Assembly (NCBI RefSeq): GCF_003286125.1
Contig: NZ_QMED01000010.1
Span: 1 to 64,000 of the forward strand
Reading direction: 5' to 3'
DNA from: Algibacillus agarilyticus
Lineage (GTDB): Bacteria > Pseudomonadota > Gammaproteobacteria > Enterobacterales > Alteromonadaceae
Length of the DNA: 64,000 nucleotides
Below the pieces are notes generated by a model. That model ran no database searches. It worked only from the letters and a program-made list of their open reading frames with translations, and was not told the origin of the DNA. The position numbers and the translations under genes were made by a program. Numbering within the stretch: the stretch's first letter is position 1; each line of letters starts with the position of its first letter. Shown here piece by piece: positions 1 through 9,345 of this stretch.

Positions 1-1109
1 TCCATCGCGATTGGAGCAATTAGCTCTACAACCATCTTGATGTTGTCGCCTGGCATTACCATTTCTACGCCTTCTGGTAACTCTACAGCACCAGTTACGT
101 CAGTTGTACGGAAGTAGAACTGTGGACGGTAACCTTTGAAGAATGGAGTATGACGGCCACCTTCATCTTTAGAAAGTACGTATACTTCTGATTCAAACTT
201 AGTATGTGGAGTGATTGAACCTGGCTTACATAATACTTGACCACGTTCTACATCATCACGCTTAGTACCACGTAATAATGCACCAACGTTCTCACCTGCA
301 CGACCTTCGTCAAGCAACTTACGGAACATTTCAACACCCGTACACGTTGTCGTTTGTGTTTCACGGATACCAACGATGGCGATTTCTTCACCAACTTTTA
401 CGATACCTGATTCTACACGACCTGTTACAACTGTACCACGACCTGAGATTGAGAATACATCTTCAACAGGCATTAAGAAAGGCTTGTCGATGTCACGCTC
501 TGGTTCTGGGATATATGAATCTAGTGCTTCACCTAACTCAACAATCTTATCTTCCCACTCTTTTTCGCCTTGAAGCGCTTTTAAAGCAGAACCTTGGATT
601 AATGGTAAGTCGTCACCTGGGAAGTCATATTCTGAAAGTAACTCACGTACTTCCATTTCAACTAATTCTAATAACTCTTCATCATCTACCATGTCACATT
701 TGTTCATGAATACGATGATATATGGAACACCAACTTGACGTGATAATAAGATGTGCTCACGTGTTTGTGGCATTGGGCCATCAGCAGCAGATACTACTAA
801 GATAGCACCATCCATTTGAGCAGCACCAGTGATCATGTTTTTAACATAATCAGCATGACCTGGACAGTCAACGTGTGCGTAATGACGGCTAGGCGTATCA
901 TATTCAACATGTGAAGTTGAAATAGTGATACCACGCTCGCGCTCTTCTGGAGCGTTATCGATTGCTGCGAAATCTTTAGCTTCACCACCATATACTTTTG
1001 CAAGTGTAGTAGAGATTGCTGCAGTTAATGTAGTTTTACCGTGGTCAACGTGACCAATTGTACCAACATTGACGTGCGGTTTAGTACGTTCAAATTTTTC
1101 TTTAGCCAT
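1..1109 (-). CDS. tuf: Elongation factor Tu (C-terminus cut by window edge)
   Basis: EF-Tu, the GTPase that carries aminoacyl-tRNA to the ribosome. The minus-strand product starts [20 protein letters not shown] and shows the GTP-binding motifs GHVDHGKT (near residue 20), DCPGHADY (near 81) and NKCD (near 136), then the beta-barrel domains. About 369 codons are inside the window; the family has about 394, so only the last two dozen residues are missing. It follows four tRNA genes in the same direction, the arrangement of E. coli tufB, and is probably co-transcribed with them from the promoter at 1600-1628. No separate strong promoter was recognised in the 80 bases between the last tRNA and the start codon. 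Confidence 0.98.
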   Translation of the reverse strand, partial: MAKEKFERTKPHVNVGTIGHVDHGKTTLTAAISTTLAKVYGGEAKDFAAIDNAPEERERGITISTSHVEYDTPSRHYAHVDCPGHADYVKNMITGAAQMDGAILVVSAADGPMPQTREHILLSRQVGVPYIIVFMNKCDMVDDEELLELVEMEVRELLSEYDFPGDDLPLIQGSALKALQGEKEWEDKIVELGEALDSYIPEPERDIDKPFLMPVEDVFSISGRGTVVTGRVESGIVKVGEEIAIVGIRETQTTTCTGVEMFRKLLDEGRAGENVGALLRGTKRDDVERGQVLCKPGSITPHTKFESEVYVLSKDEGGRHTPFFKGYRPQFYFRTTDVTGAVELPEGVEMVMPGDNIKMVVELIAPIAM

Positions 1110-1190
1110 CGTAGACCTCAAAATCCATAATCTAGGTAAAAACCTAATTTATTAATATTTAATATAAAGAAACTTTCTGATTTGATTTAA

Positions 1191-1266
1191 TGGTGCTAAT
1201 ACCCAGATTCGAACTGGGGACCTCACCCTTACCAAGGGTGCGCTCTACCAACTGAGCTATATCAGC
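1191..1266 (-). tRNA. thrT: tRNA-Thr (anticodon GGT)
   Basis: A 76-base minus-strand cloverleaf with encoded CCA. The acceptor stem GCTGATA pairs with TATTAGC (one G-T pair), the anticodon stem CACCC/GGGTG encloses a loop with GGT, and the T-arm has GTTCGAATC. It is the last tRNA before tuf, like thrT in E. coli. Confidence 0.97.
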
Positions 1267-1285
1267 AACTGCACTAAACAATAGA

Positions 1286-1360
<75 letters not shown>

Positions 1361-1399
1361 GTCGATCTTAACAAAACAGTCAGATTCGAGTCTTGAAAG

Positions 1400-1484
1400 T
1401 GGTGGAGGGAGCTGGATTCGAACCAGCGAAGGCAGAGCCGTCAGATTTACAGTCTGATCCCTTTGGCCACTCGGGAACCCCTCC
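1400..1484 (-). tRNA. tyrU: tRNA-Tyr (anticodon GTA)
   Basis: An 85-base minus-strand class II tRNA with encoded CCA. The acceptor stem GGAGGGG pairs with CTCCCTCC, the anticodon loop CTGTAAA has GTA, and a long variable arm follows, as expected for bacterial tRNA-Tyr. It lies between tRNA-Thr(TGT) and tRNA-Gly(TCC). Confidence 0.97.
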
Positions 1485-1504
1485 GTTATTCTTTGTTTTT
1501 GCAT

Positions 1505-1580
<76 letters not shown>

Positions 1581-1599
1581 ACTGCAAAAAGAGGAGCGC

Positions 1600-1628
1600 A
1601 TTCTATTTAATAGAATTGCACCTTGCAA
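1600..1628 (-). promoter_or_regulatory. Strong tRNA-tuf operon promoter with GC-rich discriminator
   Basis: On the minus strand a -35 TTGCAA (1623-1628) and a -10 TAGAAT (1600-1605) are separated by exactly 17 bases. The -10 is followed by GCGCTCC, a GC-rich discriminator typical of stable-RNA promoters under growth-rate and ppGpp control. It lies just upstream of tRNA-Thr(TGT). The hexamers and spacing are visible; the stringent control is inferred. Confidence 0.75.
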
Positions 1629-1677
1629 CCCCTTTTTGCTTTTAATTTCATTTTTTTGCAAAATAATTTTTCAAAGT

Positions 1678-2412
1678 CTATTTATCGTACACTTCTTGGA
1701 TAAAATATCGTACCAAACCCTTAAAAAGTAAGGTTGGATCGATAATGACTTCAATTTTATCATCGATTATTTTTTTCATATGCAGCCCTAAAAGAGGGCC
1801 ATCGCCGCCGGTAAAATAACATTTTAATTTTTTATTGGGTATTTCCATCAACTCAACAGCTTGTTTTATCGGTAATAACAAACTCAGTAAAATGCCATTT
1901 TTTACACATTCTTCTGTATTTAAGCCAAATTGAATTGAGTTTGTTAACTTTTTTTGCATGTGAATGGAATCCGTTTTAGCTAACAACGCTTTTTCACTGG
2001 TCTTTAACCCTGGAATAATCCAACCGCCTAAATGCTGCCCCAGTGTATTAATAGCATCGATGGTTAATGCCGTACCGGAATCTATGACTAAGCTCTGCTC
2101 ATTAACTTGATAAGCGCCTAACATCGCTAGCCATCTATCAACGCCTAATCGAGTAGGGTCTTCGTAAGCAATCATCAATCCATTTGCGCTTTTTTGCGTC
2201 ATTACTTGAATAACATTCTGTTTATTTTTAACAAACTGTTCAGCGAATGGCAGTAATAAAGCATCTTTTTTTACAGACGCGATCAAAACATAATCAAAAT
2301 AGCCTTCAACCAATGTACTTTCTTCTATTAGTTGAATACTTTCATTAACAGCCCATTTAGCATATTTATTACGGGTGTTACCTTGGTCGATCATTAATAT
2401 CTGTATATTCAT
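1678..2412 (-). CDS. coaX: Type III pantothenate kinase
   Basis: Phosphorylates pantothenate, the first step of coenzyme A synthesis. The 244-residue product has the ASKHA-fold signatures of CoaX: a phosphate-binding IDQGNTRNK segment at the N-terminus, GVDRW near residue 95, and DSGTALTID near 118 followed by a GGWIIPG stretch. Type III enzymes depend on a monovalent cation and are not feedback-inhibited by CoA (family knowledge). The start is the ATG at 2412: the frame stays open to 2487, but that extension overlaps birA and lacks family character. It lies 13 bases after birA, where E. coli has the unrelated kinase coaA, so it is a non-homologous replacement at the same locus. Possibly co-transcribed with murB-birA. 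Confidence 0.93.
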   Translation of the reverse strand: MNIQILMIDQGNTRNKYAKWAVNESIQLIEESTLVEGYFDYVLIASVKKDALLLPFAEQFVKNKQNVIQVMTQKSANGLMIAYEDPTRLGVDRWLAMLGAYQVNEQSLVIDSGTALTIDAINTLGQHLGGWIIPGLKTSEKALLAKTDSIHMQKKLTNSIQFGLNTEECVKNGILLSLLLPIKQAVELMEIPNKKLKCYFTGGDGPLLGLHMKKIIDDKIEVIIDPTLLFKGLVRYFIQEVYDK

Positions 2413-2425
2413 TTTAAGCTCTATT

Positions 2426-3409
2426 TCATGCCTTATTTGCACGAACCGATATTTCGCCACCAATAAAACGTTCAACTTTGCCTTCATCTGTTTCTAGTAA
2501 TAAGGCACCGCTTGGATCAATACCTTTTACTATTCCTGAGATCTCATTATTAGGCATCATTAATTTAACGGGTTGATTATAAAAGTAGTCAAGCTCAGAC
2601 CAGCGTTCCAATTGATTATTTAAACCCTCATCACTAAAAACATGCAATGCGGCCACTAAATTACTGATGATTGTTGAACACAATTGGCTTCTATCAATAT
2701 AACGACCACTAAATTGCGACAAACTAATCCATTCTTGTTCGATTTTATTACTGGCATCTATAGAATCTGCTTGCATATTGACATTCAAACCAATGCCCAT
2801 GATCACGCGACAACTGGTATCAAAAGCCCCTTCTAACTCAACTAAAATTCCACCTAACTTTTTACCTTGTAAATAAATATCATTTGGCCACTTCAATTGT
2901 GCTGGGTAGCCTAGTTCAACTAATGTTTCAGCTAAACTAAGACCAATAGCAATGCTTAACCCCGAAAGCGCTGCCACAGGTAAATTAAGCTCGACACCTA
3001 ATGACATATACAAATTTTGACCAAAAGGAGATACCCATTCGCGCCCTCGCCTACCTCGACCAGACACTTGCTGCTCAGTTATTGACAGCAGCATTTTATT
3101 GGCGCTGGCTAATCGCGATTTAACATTATCATTGGTCGACCCTGTCACAACATGGTAATCAATATCAATGTAATCTTGTAAAGCTCTTTTAATAACATTT
3201 ACATCGAGCAGCCTAATGTGTTTTGCAAGTTGATAGCCTTTACCTTTTACAGAAAAAACCTTAATACCTAATGTATTAATATGTTTGACCCACTTAGATA
3301 TAGCCGCTCGACTCACTGCAAAATGTTTAGCTAATGCATCACCCGAATGAAACTCGTTATCCGATAACAACGCTAATAACGCTTGCTCAATACTCGTCAG
3401 TTGACTCAT
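2426..3409 (-). CDS. birA: Bifunctional biotin-protein ligase / biotin operon repressor
   Basis: Attaches biotin to acceptor proteins through biotinyl-5'-AMP and, in its long form, represses biotin synthesis genes. The 327 residues include an N-terminal winged helix-turn-helix (about residues 5-60, with the recognition segment SRAAISKWVKH), then the catalytic core with GRGRRGREW near 118 and KWPNDIYLQGKKLGG near 175, and the C-terminal SH3-like domain. The presence of the DNA-binding domain means it can act as a repressor. Its ATG overlaps the murB stop codon by one base (TAATG), a sign of translational coupling. Confidence 0.96.
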   Translation of the reverse strand: MSQLTSIEQALLALLSDNEFHSGDALAKHFAVSRAAISKWVKHINTLGIKVFSVKGKGYQLAKHIRLLDVNVIKRALQDYIDIDYHVVTGSTNDNVKSRLASANKMLLSITEQQVSGRGRRGREWVSPFGQNLYMSLGVELNLPVAALSGLSIAIGLSLAETLVELGYPAQLKWPNDIYLQGKKLGGILVELEGAFDTSCRVIMGIGLNVNMQADSIDASNKIEQEWISLSQFSGRYIDRSQLCSTIISNLVAALHVFSDEGLNNQLERWSELDYFYNQPVKLMMPNNEISGIVKGIDPSGALLLETDEGKVERFIGGEISVRANKA

Positions 3410-4413
3410 TACAAAACACTCTCTGGATTAATCTCATCAATGGCATTAAAAAACCTAACCTCAGGCTCTAAAAGTATGCCAAATCTTTCAGACACGCTCG
3501 CTCTAATATGTTTTGCGAGCTCAATTACATCGCAATAAGTAGCCGCGCTTAGATTAACCAAGACCAAGGCTTGATCTACATGTACAGCCGCATCATTAAC
3601 CGCAAAGCCTTTTAATCCGGCTTGGTCAATTAAATAACCAGCCGCAACTTTTACCTGATTATCATCGGCAGCAACAGGGTAAGTTGGTAAACTTGGCCAA
3701 TGAATTTTTAGTTTTTCAGCTTCAACTTTACTTATTATCGGGTTCTTAAAAAAGCTCCCCGCGTTACCCAATTTTTTTGGGTCCGGTAATTTAGCTTTTC
3801 TGGTCTCGCAGACACGATCATAAATAGCTTGCGCTGTTACCGGTTGTGAAAGTGTTTGTAACGGCCCGTAATTTAAGACAGGTAGCCACTTTTTAGGCAA
3901 GTGTAAACAAACCGTTTCAATAACAAAGGTATGTTTACGTGCATGCTTAAATATTGAATCACGGTAAGCAAATTGGCAATCATTAGCGAGTAACGTTTCA
4001 CGTTGTTTATTTACCAAATCAATACCGATAACAGCACGACAAAACTGTGAAAATTCGACACCATAAGCACCAATATTTTGTACAGGCGCGGCGCCAACAG
4101 TTCCAGGTATTAACGCTAAATTCTCTAAACCATAAATGCCTTGCGCTAATAAACGCGTAACAACACAATGCCAATTAAGTCCAGCACCTAAATGTACATT
4201 GTAATAATCATCAAATTCTATCACTTCAAATAAATCATGCTGACAACTTGCAAGGGCGAACTTAACTTCATTTGTCACAAATAAAATATTAGAGCCTTCA
4301 CCTACCACAACCAATTTTTCAGGTAAATCACGAGGTTGAGTATTCGCATCTATATTAACTATATGGTTGGCTTTAACGGCTAAACCAAAAGTATTGGGGA
4401 TAAGGTTATTCAT
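3409..4413 (-). CDS. murB: UDP-N-acetylenolpyruvoylglucosamine reductase
   Basis: FAD-dependent reduction of enolpyruvyl-UDP-GlcNAc to UDP-MurNAc, a cytoplasmic step in peptidoglycan precursor synthesis. The 334-residue product has the FAD-binding segment VGEGSNILF, PGTVGAAPVQNIGAYG, the active-site YRDSIFK, the proton-donor motif NAGSFFKNP and the C-terminal EPEVRFF with the conserved glutamate. It is a type I MurB like that of E. coli and is first in the minus-strand murB-birA-coaX run. A 316-base spacer separates it from the divergent small gene at 4730. Confidence 0.97.
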   Translation of the reverse strand: MNNLIPNTFGLAVKANHIVNIDANTQPRDLPEKLVVVGEGSNILFVTNEVKFALASCQHDLFEVIEFDDYYNVHLGAGLNWHCVVTRLLAQGIYGLENLALIPGTVGAAPVQNIGAYGVEFSQFCRAVIGIDLVNKQRETLLANDCQFAYRDSIFKHARKHTFVIETVCLHLPKKWLPVLNYGPLQTLSQPVTAQAIYDRVCETRKAKLPDPKKLGNAGSFFKNPIISKVEAEKLKIHWPSLPTYPVAADDNQVKVAAGYLIDQAGLKGFAVNDAAVHVDQALVLVNLSAATYCDVIELAKHIRASVSERFGILLEPEVRFFNAIDEINPESVL

Positions 4414-4729
4414 AGATCACAGTTATCACAATAAACATAAAATCGGCAGGCTGCAGATAATAGCAGTTAACCTCAAGATAAAACCAGCCGCTCCCTTCAG
4501 ATTTACAATAAAGCAAACAGTGTATTGAAAACGGGTACGACTTTCATAATAAAGGTTCTTACTGGAACTTAAACTTTATTGTTAATGCAAAAACGAACTT
4601 AAACAATTCAACATTAAAAATTGCGTCAAATCATAAAAAAGGTGATAAATCGAAATTAAATTGGCATAAAAGCCAACTGATCATTAGAATACGCACGGTT
4701 ACTAATCAATATTAAGAAATGAGCTTATT
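4414..4729. other. Divergent intergenic region murB / small membrane protein
   Basis: No gene longer than a few codons. The right part has the promoter at 4661-4690. AAGTT-rich inverted pieces such as GGTTCTTACTGGAACTT (near 4554) are seen but not identified. The left part must hold the murB promoter; no confident hexamers were picked. Confidence 0.5.
4661..4690 (+). promoter_or_regulatory. Sigma-70 promoter of the 62-residue membrane protein gene
   Basis: TTGGCA (4661-4666) and TAGAAT (4685-4690), each 5 of 6 to consensus, 18 bases apart and 39 bases upstream of the start codon. The -35 is the left half of a palindrome, TTGGC-ATAAAA-GCCAA (4661-4676), which could be an operator. Confidence 0.6.
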
Positions 4730-4918
4730 ATGGAAAACATGCTGAGCGCCTTAGAAGTTAACTTTATGTTGTTAGCTTTAATTTTGGCCGTTACTTTTAC
4801 TGTATTAGGTGTTACTGAAAAATCAGATACTGCAACTAAATTACTTGAACTACGTATTGAAAATGGCTTTTTTGCTGTTTCAAGCCTAGTGGCTTTTTTA
4901 GTCGTATTTTTAATGTAA
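4730..4918 (+). CDS. Small two-helix membrane protein of unknown function
   Basis: A 62-residue product with two hydrophobic segments: about residues 11-28 (FMLLALILAVTFTVLGV) and 45-61 (GFFAVSSLVAFLVVFL). They are joined by a short polar loop rich in charged residues (TEKSDTATKLLELRIENG). It has its own good promoter (4661-4690), a GAG-type ribosome site a few bases before the ATG and a hairpin after the stop, so it is a free-standing gene and not a by-product of an ORF search. It matches no family I recognise. By architecture it could be a small regulatory subunit of a larger membrane complex, but nothing nearby names the partner. Confidence 0.75.
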   Translation: MENMLSALEVNFMLLALILAVTFTVLGVTEKSDTATKLLELRIENGFFAVSSLVAFLVVFLM

Positions 4919-4924
4919 TACCCA

Positions 4925-4949
4925 TAGAGGCAAACCCCGTTTGCCTCTA
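4925..4949 (+). terminator. Hairpin after the small membrane protein gene
   Basis: An 11-bp perfect stem TAGAGGCAAAC/GTTTGCCTCTA with a 3-base loop, six bases after the stop codon. It is followed by AATACTTT rather than a long T run, so termination may be partial. Confidence 0.6.
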
Positions 4950-5153
4950 ATACTTTAAACGCCTCATTTACCCGTCACGCCTTATTAATAACTTTGTTAC
5001 AACTCTCTAACAGTTCCCCTAACGAGCAAACTAAACTCTTTATATATTTTAAAAAATCAAGCGCCAAAGCTTAAAAATAATTAAGATTATTTCACTCTCA
5101 TGACAGAGATCACCTTGACATAAAAAAAAATTCAAATTGCTTAATAAATAGAC

Positions 5154-5182
5154 TTTTCAGGTTAAAAAAAAAAACGTACACT
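5154..5182 (+). promoter_or_regulatory. dusB-fis promoter with GC-rich discriminator
   Basis: TTTTCA (5154-5159), a 17-base spacer with an A-tract, and TACACT (5177-5182), followed at once by ACCCGCCC. The E. coli fis promoter is likewise controlled through a GC-rich discriminator, with ppGpp and DksA inhibiting it (established there). The same logic is inferred here. The rest of the 4950-5226 gap shows no gene. Confidence 0.6.
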
Positions 5183-5226
5183 ACCCGCCCTTTTTCGCAA
5201 GTGGTGATGTTTTAACCAATTTCGGT

Positions 5227-6186
5227 ATGCAAATAGCATCTTATAAATTAACTGCACCCGTTATTCTAGCGCCTATGGCGGGGATCACCGATCGCCCGTA
5301 CCGACAACTATGTCGTGATATGGGCTGCGGTTTAGCAGTAGGTGAAATGCTATCTTCAAACCCTGAAGTTTGGCGAACAGAAAAATCACGCTTGCGTATG
5401 GAACACGCAGGAGAGACAGGGCTGCGCGCAGTGCAAATAGCGGGTTGTGACCCTGATCTAATGGCTAAAGCCGCTCAGCATAATGTTTCAAACGGGGCAG
5501 ATATAATAGATATCAACATGGGCTGCCCAGCTAAAAAAGTTAACAAGAAACTTGCCGGATCGGCTTTATTGAAAGATCCCAAGTTAATTGAGCGTATTTT
5601 AAAAGCGGTTACGAATGCGGTAGACGTCCCTGTTACTTTAAAAATAAGAACAGGTTGGGATCCCGACAATCGTAACGGCATACAAATAGCGCAACTAGCA
5701 GAAAAATGCGAAATACAGTCTTTAGCCGTACACGGTCGTACACGCGCATGTTTATTTAAAGGCGAAGCGGAATACGACACCATCAGAGCAATTAAGCGTG
5801 CGGTAAGCATTCCTATTGTCGCTAATGGTGATATCAATACCGCAGAAAAAGCGGCTTATGTATTAAAATACACAGGCGCTGATGCGGTCATGATAGGTCG
5901 AGGTTCTCAAGGCAACCCTTGGTTGTTTAAAGACATCAATCAGTATTTGCTAACCGGAACACATGCCGACAAGCCAGAGCTGTATGAAATTCGCGACACC
6001 ATGTTAAAACATGTAAAACAATTACATGAATTATATGGTGAAGGTAAAGGGTTGCGTATCGCTCGCAAACATGTGAGTTGGTATTGCGCCGCACATTCAC
6101 TAGGCAGTGAATTAAGATCCAATTTTAACGCGATTGAAGATGCTCTAGAGCAAATCGATAGCCTTCATCACTTTTTTGACAATTAG
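5227..6186 (+). CDS. dusB: tRNA-dihydrouridine synthase B
   Basis: FMN enzyme that reduces uridine to dihydrouridine in the tRNA D-loop. The 319-residue TIM barrel starts with [16 protein letters not shown] (FMN binding), carries the catalytic cysteine in [13 protein letters not shown] (near residue 100), then HGRT near 165 and the FMN-phosphate segment [16 protein letters not shown]. Length and motifs fit the DusB branch. It is 23 bases upstream of fis, the universal dusB-fis pairing of enteric and marine gammaproteobacteria, and shares its growth-phase promoter. Confidence 0.97.
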   Translation: MQIASYKLTAPVILAPMAGITDRPYRQLCRDMGCGLAVGEMLSSNPEVWRTEKSRLRMEHAGETGLRAVQIAGCDPDLMAKAAQHNVSNGADIIDINMGCPAKKVNKKLAGSALLKDPKLIERILKAVTNAVDVPVTLKIRTGWDPDNRNGIQIAQLAEKCEIQSLAVHGRTRACLFKGEAEYDTIRAIKRAVSIPIVANGDINTAEKAAYVLKYTGADAVMIGRGSQGNPWLFKDINQYLLTGTHADKPELYEIRDTMLKHVKQLHELYGEGKGLRIARKHVSWYCAAHSLGSELRSNFNAIEDALEQIDSLHHFFDN

Positions 6187-6209
6187 ATAAAACGAGAAGA
6201 GTAGCCACT

Positions 6210-6500
6210 ATGTTCGACCAAAATGTAACTCCTGAATTAGTCACAGGGCCTTTATTGAGTTCAGAAGCCAATAACAAACCTTTACGTTCATCAGTTAAGC
6301 AAGCAATCAGTAATTACTTGTCTCAATTAAACGGTCAAGATGTAGAAGAGTTTTACGAGTTAGTATTAGCCGAAGTTGAAGCTCCGTTATTAGAAGAAGT
6401 AATGCAATATACACGTGGAAATCAAACACGAGCAGCATTAATGCTTGGGATAAACCGTGGTACTTTACGTAAAAAGCTTAAAAGATACGGCATGAACTAA
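6210..6500 (+). CDS. fis: DNA-binding protein Fis
   Basis: Nucleoid protein that bends DNA and activates stable-RNA promoters. 96 residues (98 in E. coli). The N-terminal part carries the beta-hairpin arms, and the C-terminal helix-turn-helix [20 protein letters not shown] (residues about 72-91) is almost identical to the enteric protein. Co-transcribed with dusB and closed by a strong terminator at 6516-6542. Confidence 0.98.
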   Translation: MFDQNVTPELVTGPLLSSEANNKPLRSSVKQAISNYLSQLNGQDVEEFYELVLAEVEAPLLEEVMQYTRGNQTRAALMLGINRGTLRKKLKRYGMN

Positions 6501-6515
6501 GCCATTTCAGGCCAT

Positions 6516-6542
6516 AAAAAAGTACCGAAAGGTACTTTTTTT
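6516..6542 (+). terminator. Rho-independent terminator of dusB-fis
   Basis: Stem AAAGTACC/GGTACTTT with a GAAA tetraloop followed by a T run, 16 bases after the fis stop. Confidence 0.9.
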
Positions 6543-6650
6543 ATTTACAGCATTTGTATTACATAAGCCACTCAAAAGCAGACGACAATTTAGTTTTTTT
6601 GTTTCAAGCCTGTGGCTCTAATTTCACTATTTTTAAGGTATAAATAAACA

Positions 6651-8237
6651 ATGGATCAAGCTCGACCAATTCGCCGTGCACTTATAAGCGTTTCAGATAA
6701 AACCGGTATTGTTGAATTTGCCCGTGAACTCGCAAATAACGGTGTAGAAATTTTATCGACAGGTGGTACTTTCCGCCTACTTACCGAAAACCAAATCAAA
6801 GCAGTTGAAGTATCAGACTATACTGGTTTCCCAGAAATGATGGATGGCCGCGTTAAAACATTGCATCCTAAAGTTCATGGCGGCATTTTAGGTCGTCGTG
6901 ATATCGATCAAGATATCATGTCAAGCAACGACATTAAGCCTATCGACATTGTTGTTGTTAATTTATATCCATTTGCTGCAACCGTTGCTAATAAAGATTG
7001 TAAATTAGAAGATGCTATCGAAAATATCGATATTGGTGGACCAACGATGGTTCGCTCTGCCGCTAAAAACCATAAAGATGTAACCATCGTGGTTAATGCC
7101 TCAGATTATGATCGCGTATTAAAAGAAATGAATGACAATTCTGGCTCATTAACCTATCAAACACGCTTTGATTTAGCGATAGCTGCATTTGAACATACCG
7201 CTCAATACGATGGTATGATCGCAAATTACTTCGGTAAATTAACGCCTGATTATCACACAGAAAAAGCAGAAAATAGTGCATTCCCACGTACTTTTAATAC
7301 TCAATTAATTAAGAAGCAAGATTTACGCTATGGCGAAAACAGCCATCAGTCAGCCGCTTTTTATGTTGAAAAAAACCTAACAGAAGCATCAGTATCAACC
7401 GCTAAGCAGTTACAAGGTAAAGCTTTATCTTATAACAACATCGCCGATACCGATTCAGCGCTTGAGTGTGTTAAACAATTTGAAGAACCCGCTTGTGTGA
7501 TCGTAAAACATGCTAACCCATGTGGTGTTGCTATTGGCGACAACATTTTAGCGGCATACGAAGGTGCTTATCAAACAGATCCAACATCAGCGTTTGGTGG
7601 CATTATCGCGTTCAATAAAGAATTAGATGCAGAAACAGCTGAAGCAATTATTTCTCGTCAATTTGTTGAAGTTATTATTGCGCCTAGCATCTCACCTGCT
7701 GCGGCGCAAATTGTTGCCGCTAAAGCCAACGTACGTTTACTTGAATGTGGTGAATGGGCGGCAAGTGCAGGTCAAATTGATTACAAACGTGTAAACGGTG
7801 GCTTATTATTACAAGATAGTGATCAGGGCATGGTTACATTAGATGACCTTAAAGTGGTCACGAAAAAGCAACCAACTGAAGCTGAACTTAAAGATTTACT
7901 ATTCTGTTGGAAAGTCGCTAAATTTGTTAAATCAAATGCGATTGTATACGCTAGAGGCGCACAAACTATTGGTGTTGGCGCAGGTCAAATGAGCCGTGTT
8001 TACAGTGCCAAAATAGCAGGTATTAAAGCAGCAGACGAAAACTTAACGGTTGCAGGTTCTGTTATGGCATCAGATGCATTTTTCCCATTCCGTGATGGCA
8101 TAGATGCAGCAGCAGAAGCAGGGATCACCGCTGTAATTCAACCTGGCGGCTCAATGCGTGATGACGAAGTTATCGCAGCAGCTGACGAACATGGCATGGC
8201 AATGGTATTCACCGGCATGCGTCATTTCCGTCACTAA
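6651..8237 (+). CDS. purH: Bifunctional AICAR formyltransferase / IMP cyclohydrolase
   Basis: Catalyses the last two steps of IMP synthesis. 528 residues, almost exactly the E. coli length. The N-terminal MGS-like cyclohydrolase domain begins [19 protein letters not shown] and includes STGGT and [10 protein letters not shown]. The C-terminal transformylase domain shows [10 protein letters not shown], the catalytic KHANPCG and PFRDGID. The start is the ATG at 6651, after an AAGGT site. A terminator and a 187-base spacer with a lipoprotein gene behind it interrupt the classic purH-purD pair. Confidence 0.98.
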   Translation: MDQARPIRRALISVSDKTGIVEFARELANNGVEILSTGGTFRLLTENQIKAVEVSDYTGFPEMMDGRVKTLHPKVHGGILGRRDIDQDIMSSNDIKPIDIVVVNLYPFAATVANKDCKLEDAIENIDIGGPTMVRSAAKNHKDVTIVVNASDYDRVLKEMNDNSGSLTYQTRFDLAIAAFEHTAQYDGMIANYFGKLTPDYHTEKAENSAFPRTFNTQLIKKQDLRYGENSHQSAAFYVEKNLTEASVSTAKQLQGKALSYNNIADTDSALECVKQFEEPACVIVKHANPCGVAIGDNILAAYEGAYQTDPTSAFGGIIAFNKELDAETAEAIISRQFVEVIIAPSISPAAAQIVAAKANVRLLECGEWAASAGQIDYKRVNGGLLLQDSDQGMVTLDDLKVVTKKQPTEAELKDLLFCWKVAKFVKSNAIVYARGAQTIGVGAGQMSRVYSAKIAGIKAADENLTVAGSVMASDAFFPFRDGIDAAAEAGITAVIQPGGSMRDDEVIAAADEHGMAMVFTGMRHFRH

Positions 8238-8247
8238 ATAGCCATAA

Positions 8248-8283
8248 CAAAAAAGAACAGCCTCGCTTTTCTTTTTTGTTTTA
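8248..8283 (+). terminator. Terminator after purH
   Basis: A 10-bp AT-rich stem CAAAAAAGAA/TTCTTTTTTG with an 11-base loop, followed by TTTTAT. Confidence 0.75.
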
Positions 8284-8307
8284 TATCTAAGTTATTTCAA
8301 TCTACTG

Positions 8308-8337
8308 AACCCCGTGTTTTGAAGTAACTTGGGTATA
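8308..8337 (+). repeat. Dispersed short repeat, copy 1
   Basis: CCGTGTTTTGAAGTAACT followed by TGGGTATA; the core TGAAGT(A/C)ACTTGGGTATA recurs at 10652-10698, 11083-11107, 15831-15859, 31551-31566, and in the opposite orientation at 34621-34646, 40621-40643 (partial) and 62552-62571. All copies are intergenic. Confidence 0.6.
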
Positions 8338-8424
8338 TCCAAACATTTCAAATTTATATTGCAGCAAAACCACCTATCATTTGATAAACTTATCAGCCAC
8401 CTTATTATAAAATGAGATCGCCGC

Positions 8425-9315
8425 GTGATAAAAACAACATTAACAAAAACGCTGTTAACGAGTGCCAGTTTACTTATATTAGGTTGCTCATACACCGCAA
8501 AAACAAATAACTCAACAAAACAATTACCAACAAACACGACTGCGCAAACAACGCCTGTAAATAAAACACAGAATACATCGCAATTAACAATGGCGATAAA
8601 CAGCCCATTACGCAGCGACAAAAATAAAAACCGCGATCAATATCGTCACCCCGAACAAACCTTAGCGTTTTTTGACATTCAACCCGATATGACGGTCGTC
8701 GAAGTATCGCCTGGTGGGGGCTGGTATACCGAAATACTTGCACCATACTTGCAAACATCTGGGCAATTTTATGCAGCTCATTTTCCCGAAAATGCAAAGA
8801 GCAAGTACTACCAAAAGAATTTGAAAAAATTTAAGTTAAAGATGCAATCTAACCCCGCATACCAAAACGTAAATATTACCGAATTCGCCGCAGACCGAGA
8901 TTACGACATAGCCCCAACGGGCACAGCCGACCGTGTATTAACCTTCAGAAATTTACACAATTGGTATATGCAAAAAAATACTCAAGGTTTACAACAAGCA
9001 TTTAAAACATTTTACCGCGCTTTAAAACCCGGTGGTATTTTAGGCATTGTTGATCACCAATTACCAGAAGATCGTGATCAAGAAACATGGATAAAATCAG
9101 GTTATTTAAAGCAAAGTATCGCGATCGAGTTTGCAACCCAAGCCGGTTTTCAACTAGTCGGCATAAGCGATATAAACAGCAACCCCAAAGACACAGCCGA
9201 TCACGAAAATGGCGTTTGGAGCTTACCGCCTTCTCAACGTGGTGGTAATAAAGAATTACTTAAAATAGGTGAATCAAATCGATTTACGTTAAAATTTATC
9301 AAACCGATTAATTAA
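8425..9315 (+). CDS. Lipoprotein with a SAM-methyltransferase fold (COG4798-like)
   Basis: 296 residues. The N-terminus has a lipoprotein signal (hydrophobic stretch LLTSASLLILGC, lipobox LILGC), a Ser/Thr/Asn-rich linker to about residue 60, and then a Rossmann methyltransferase domain with motif I VVEVSPGGGWYTEIL (near residue 93), the acidic AADRDYD region, and the motif-IV-like TADRVLTFRNLHNW. This resembles the exported predicted methyltransferases of COG4798. A methyltransferase outside the cytoplasm would lack S-adenosylmethionine, so the domain may have another role. The start is GTG at 8425, with a GAGAT site 7 bases before it; no in-frame ATG is better. It lies between purH and purD, 30 bases before purD, but no purine role is evident. 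Confidence 0.8.
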   Translation: MIKTTLTKTLLTSASLLILGCSYTAKTNNSTKQLPTNTTAQTTPVNKTQNTSQLTMAINSPLRSDKNKNRDQYRHPEQTLAFFDIQPDMTVVEVSPGGGWYTEILAPYLQTSGQFYAAHFPENAKSKYYQKNLKKFKLKMQSNPAYQNVNITEFAADRDYDIAPTGTADRVLTFRNLHNWYMQKNTQGLQQAFKTFYRALKPGGILGIVDHQLPEDRDQETWIKSGYLKQSIAIEFATQAGFQLVGISDINSNPKDTADHENGVWSLPPSQRGGNKELLKIGESNRFTLKFIKPIN

Positions 9316-9345
9316 TTGAACAACAAATAATTTAGAGAACAGTAA

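Noticed and set aside
278-709. Plus-strand ORFs inside tuf (143 and 65 codons).
   Set aside because: They are antisense shadows of the highly biased tuf coding sequence.
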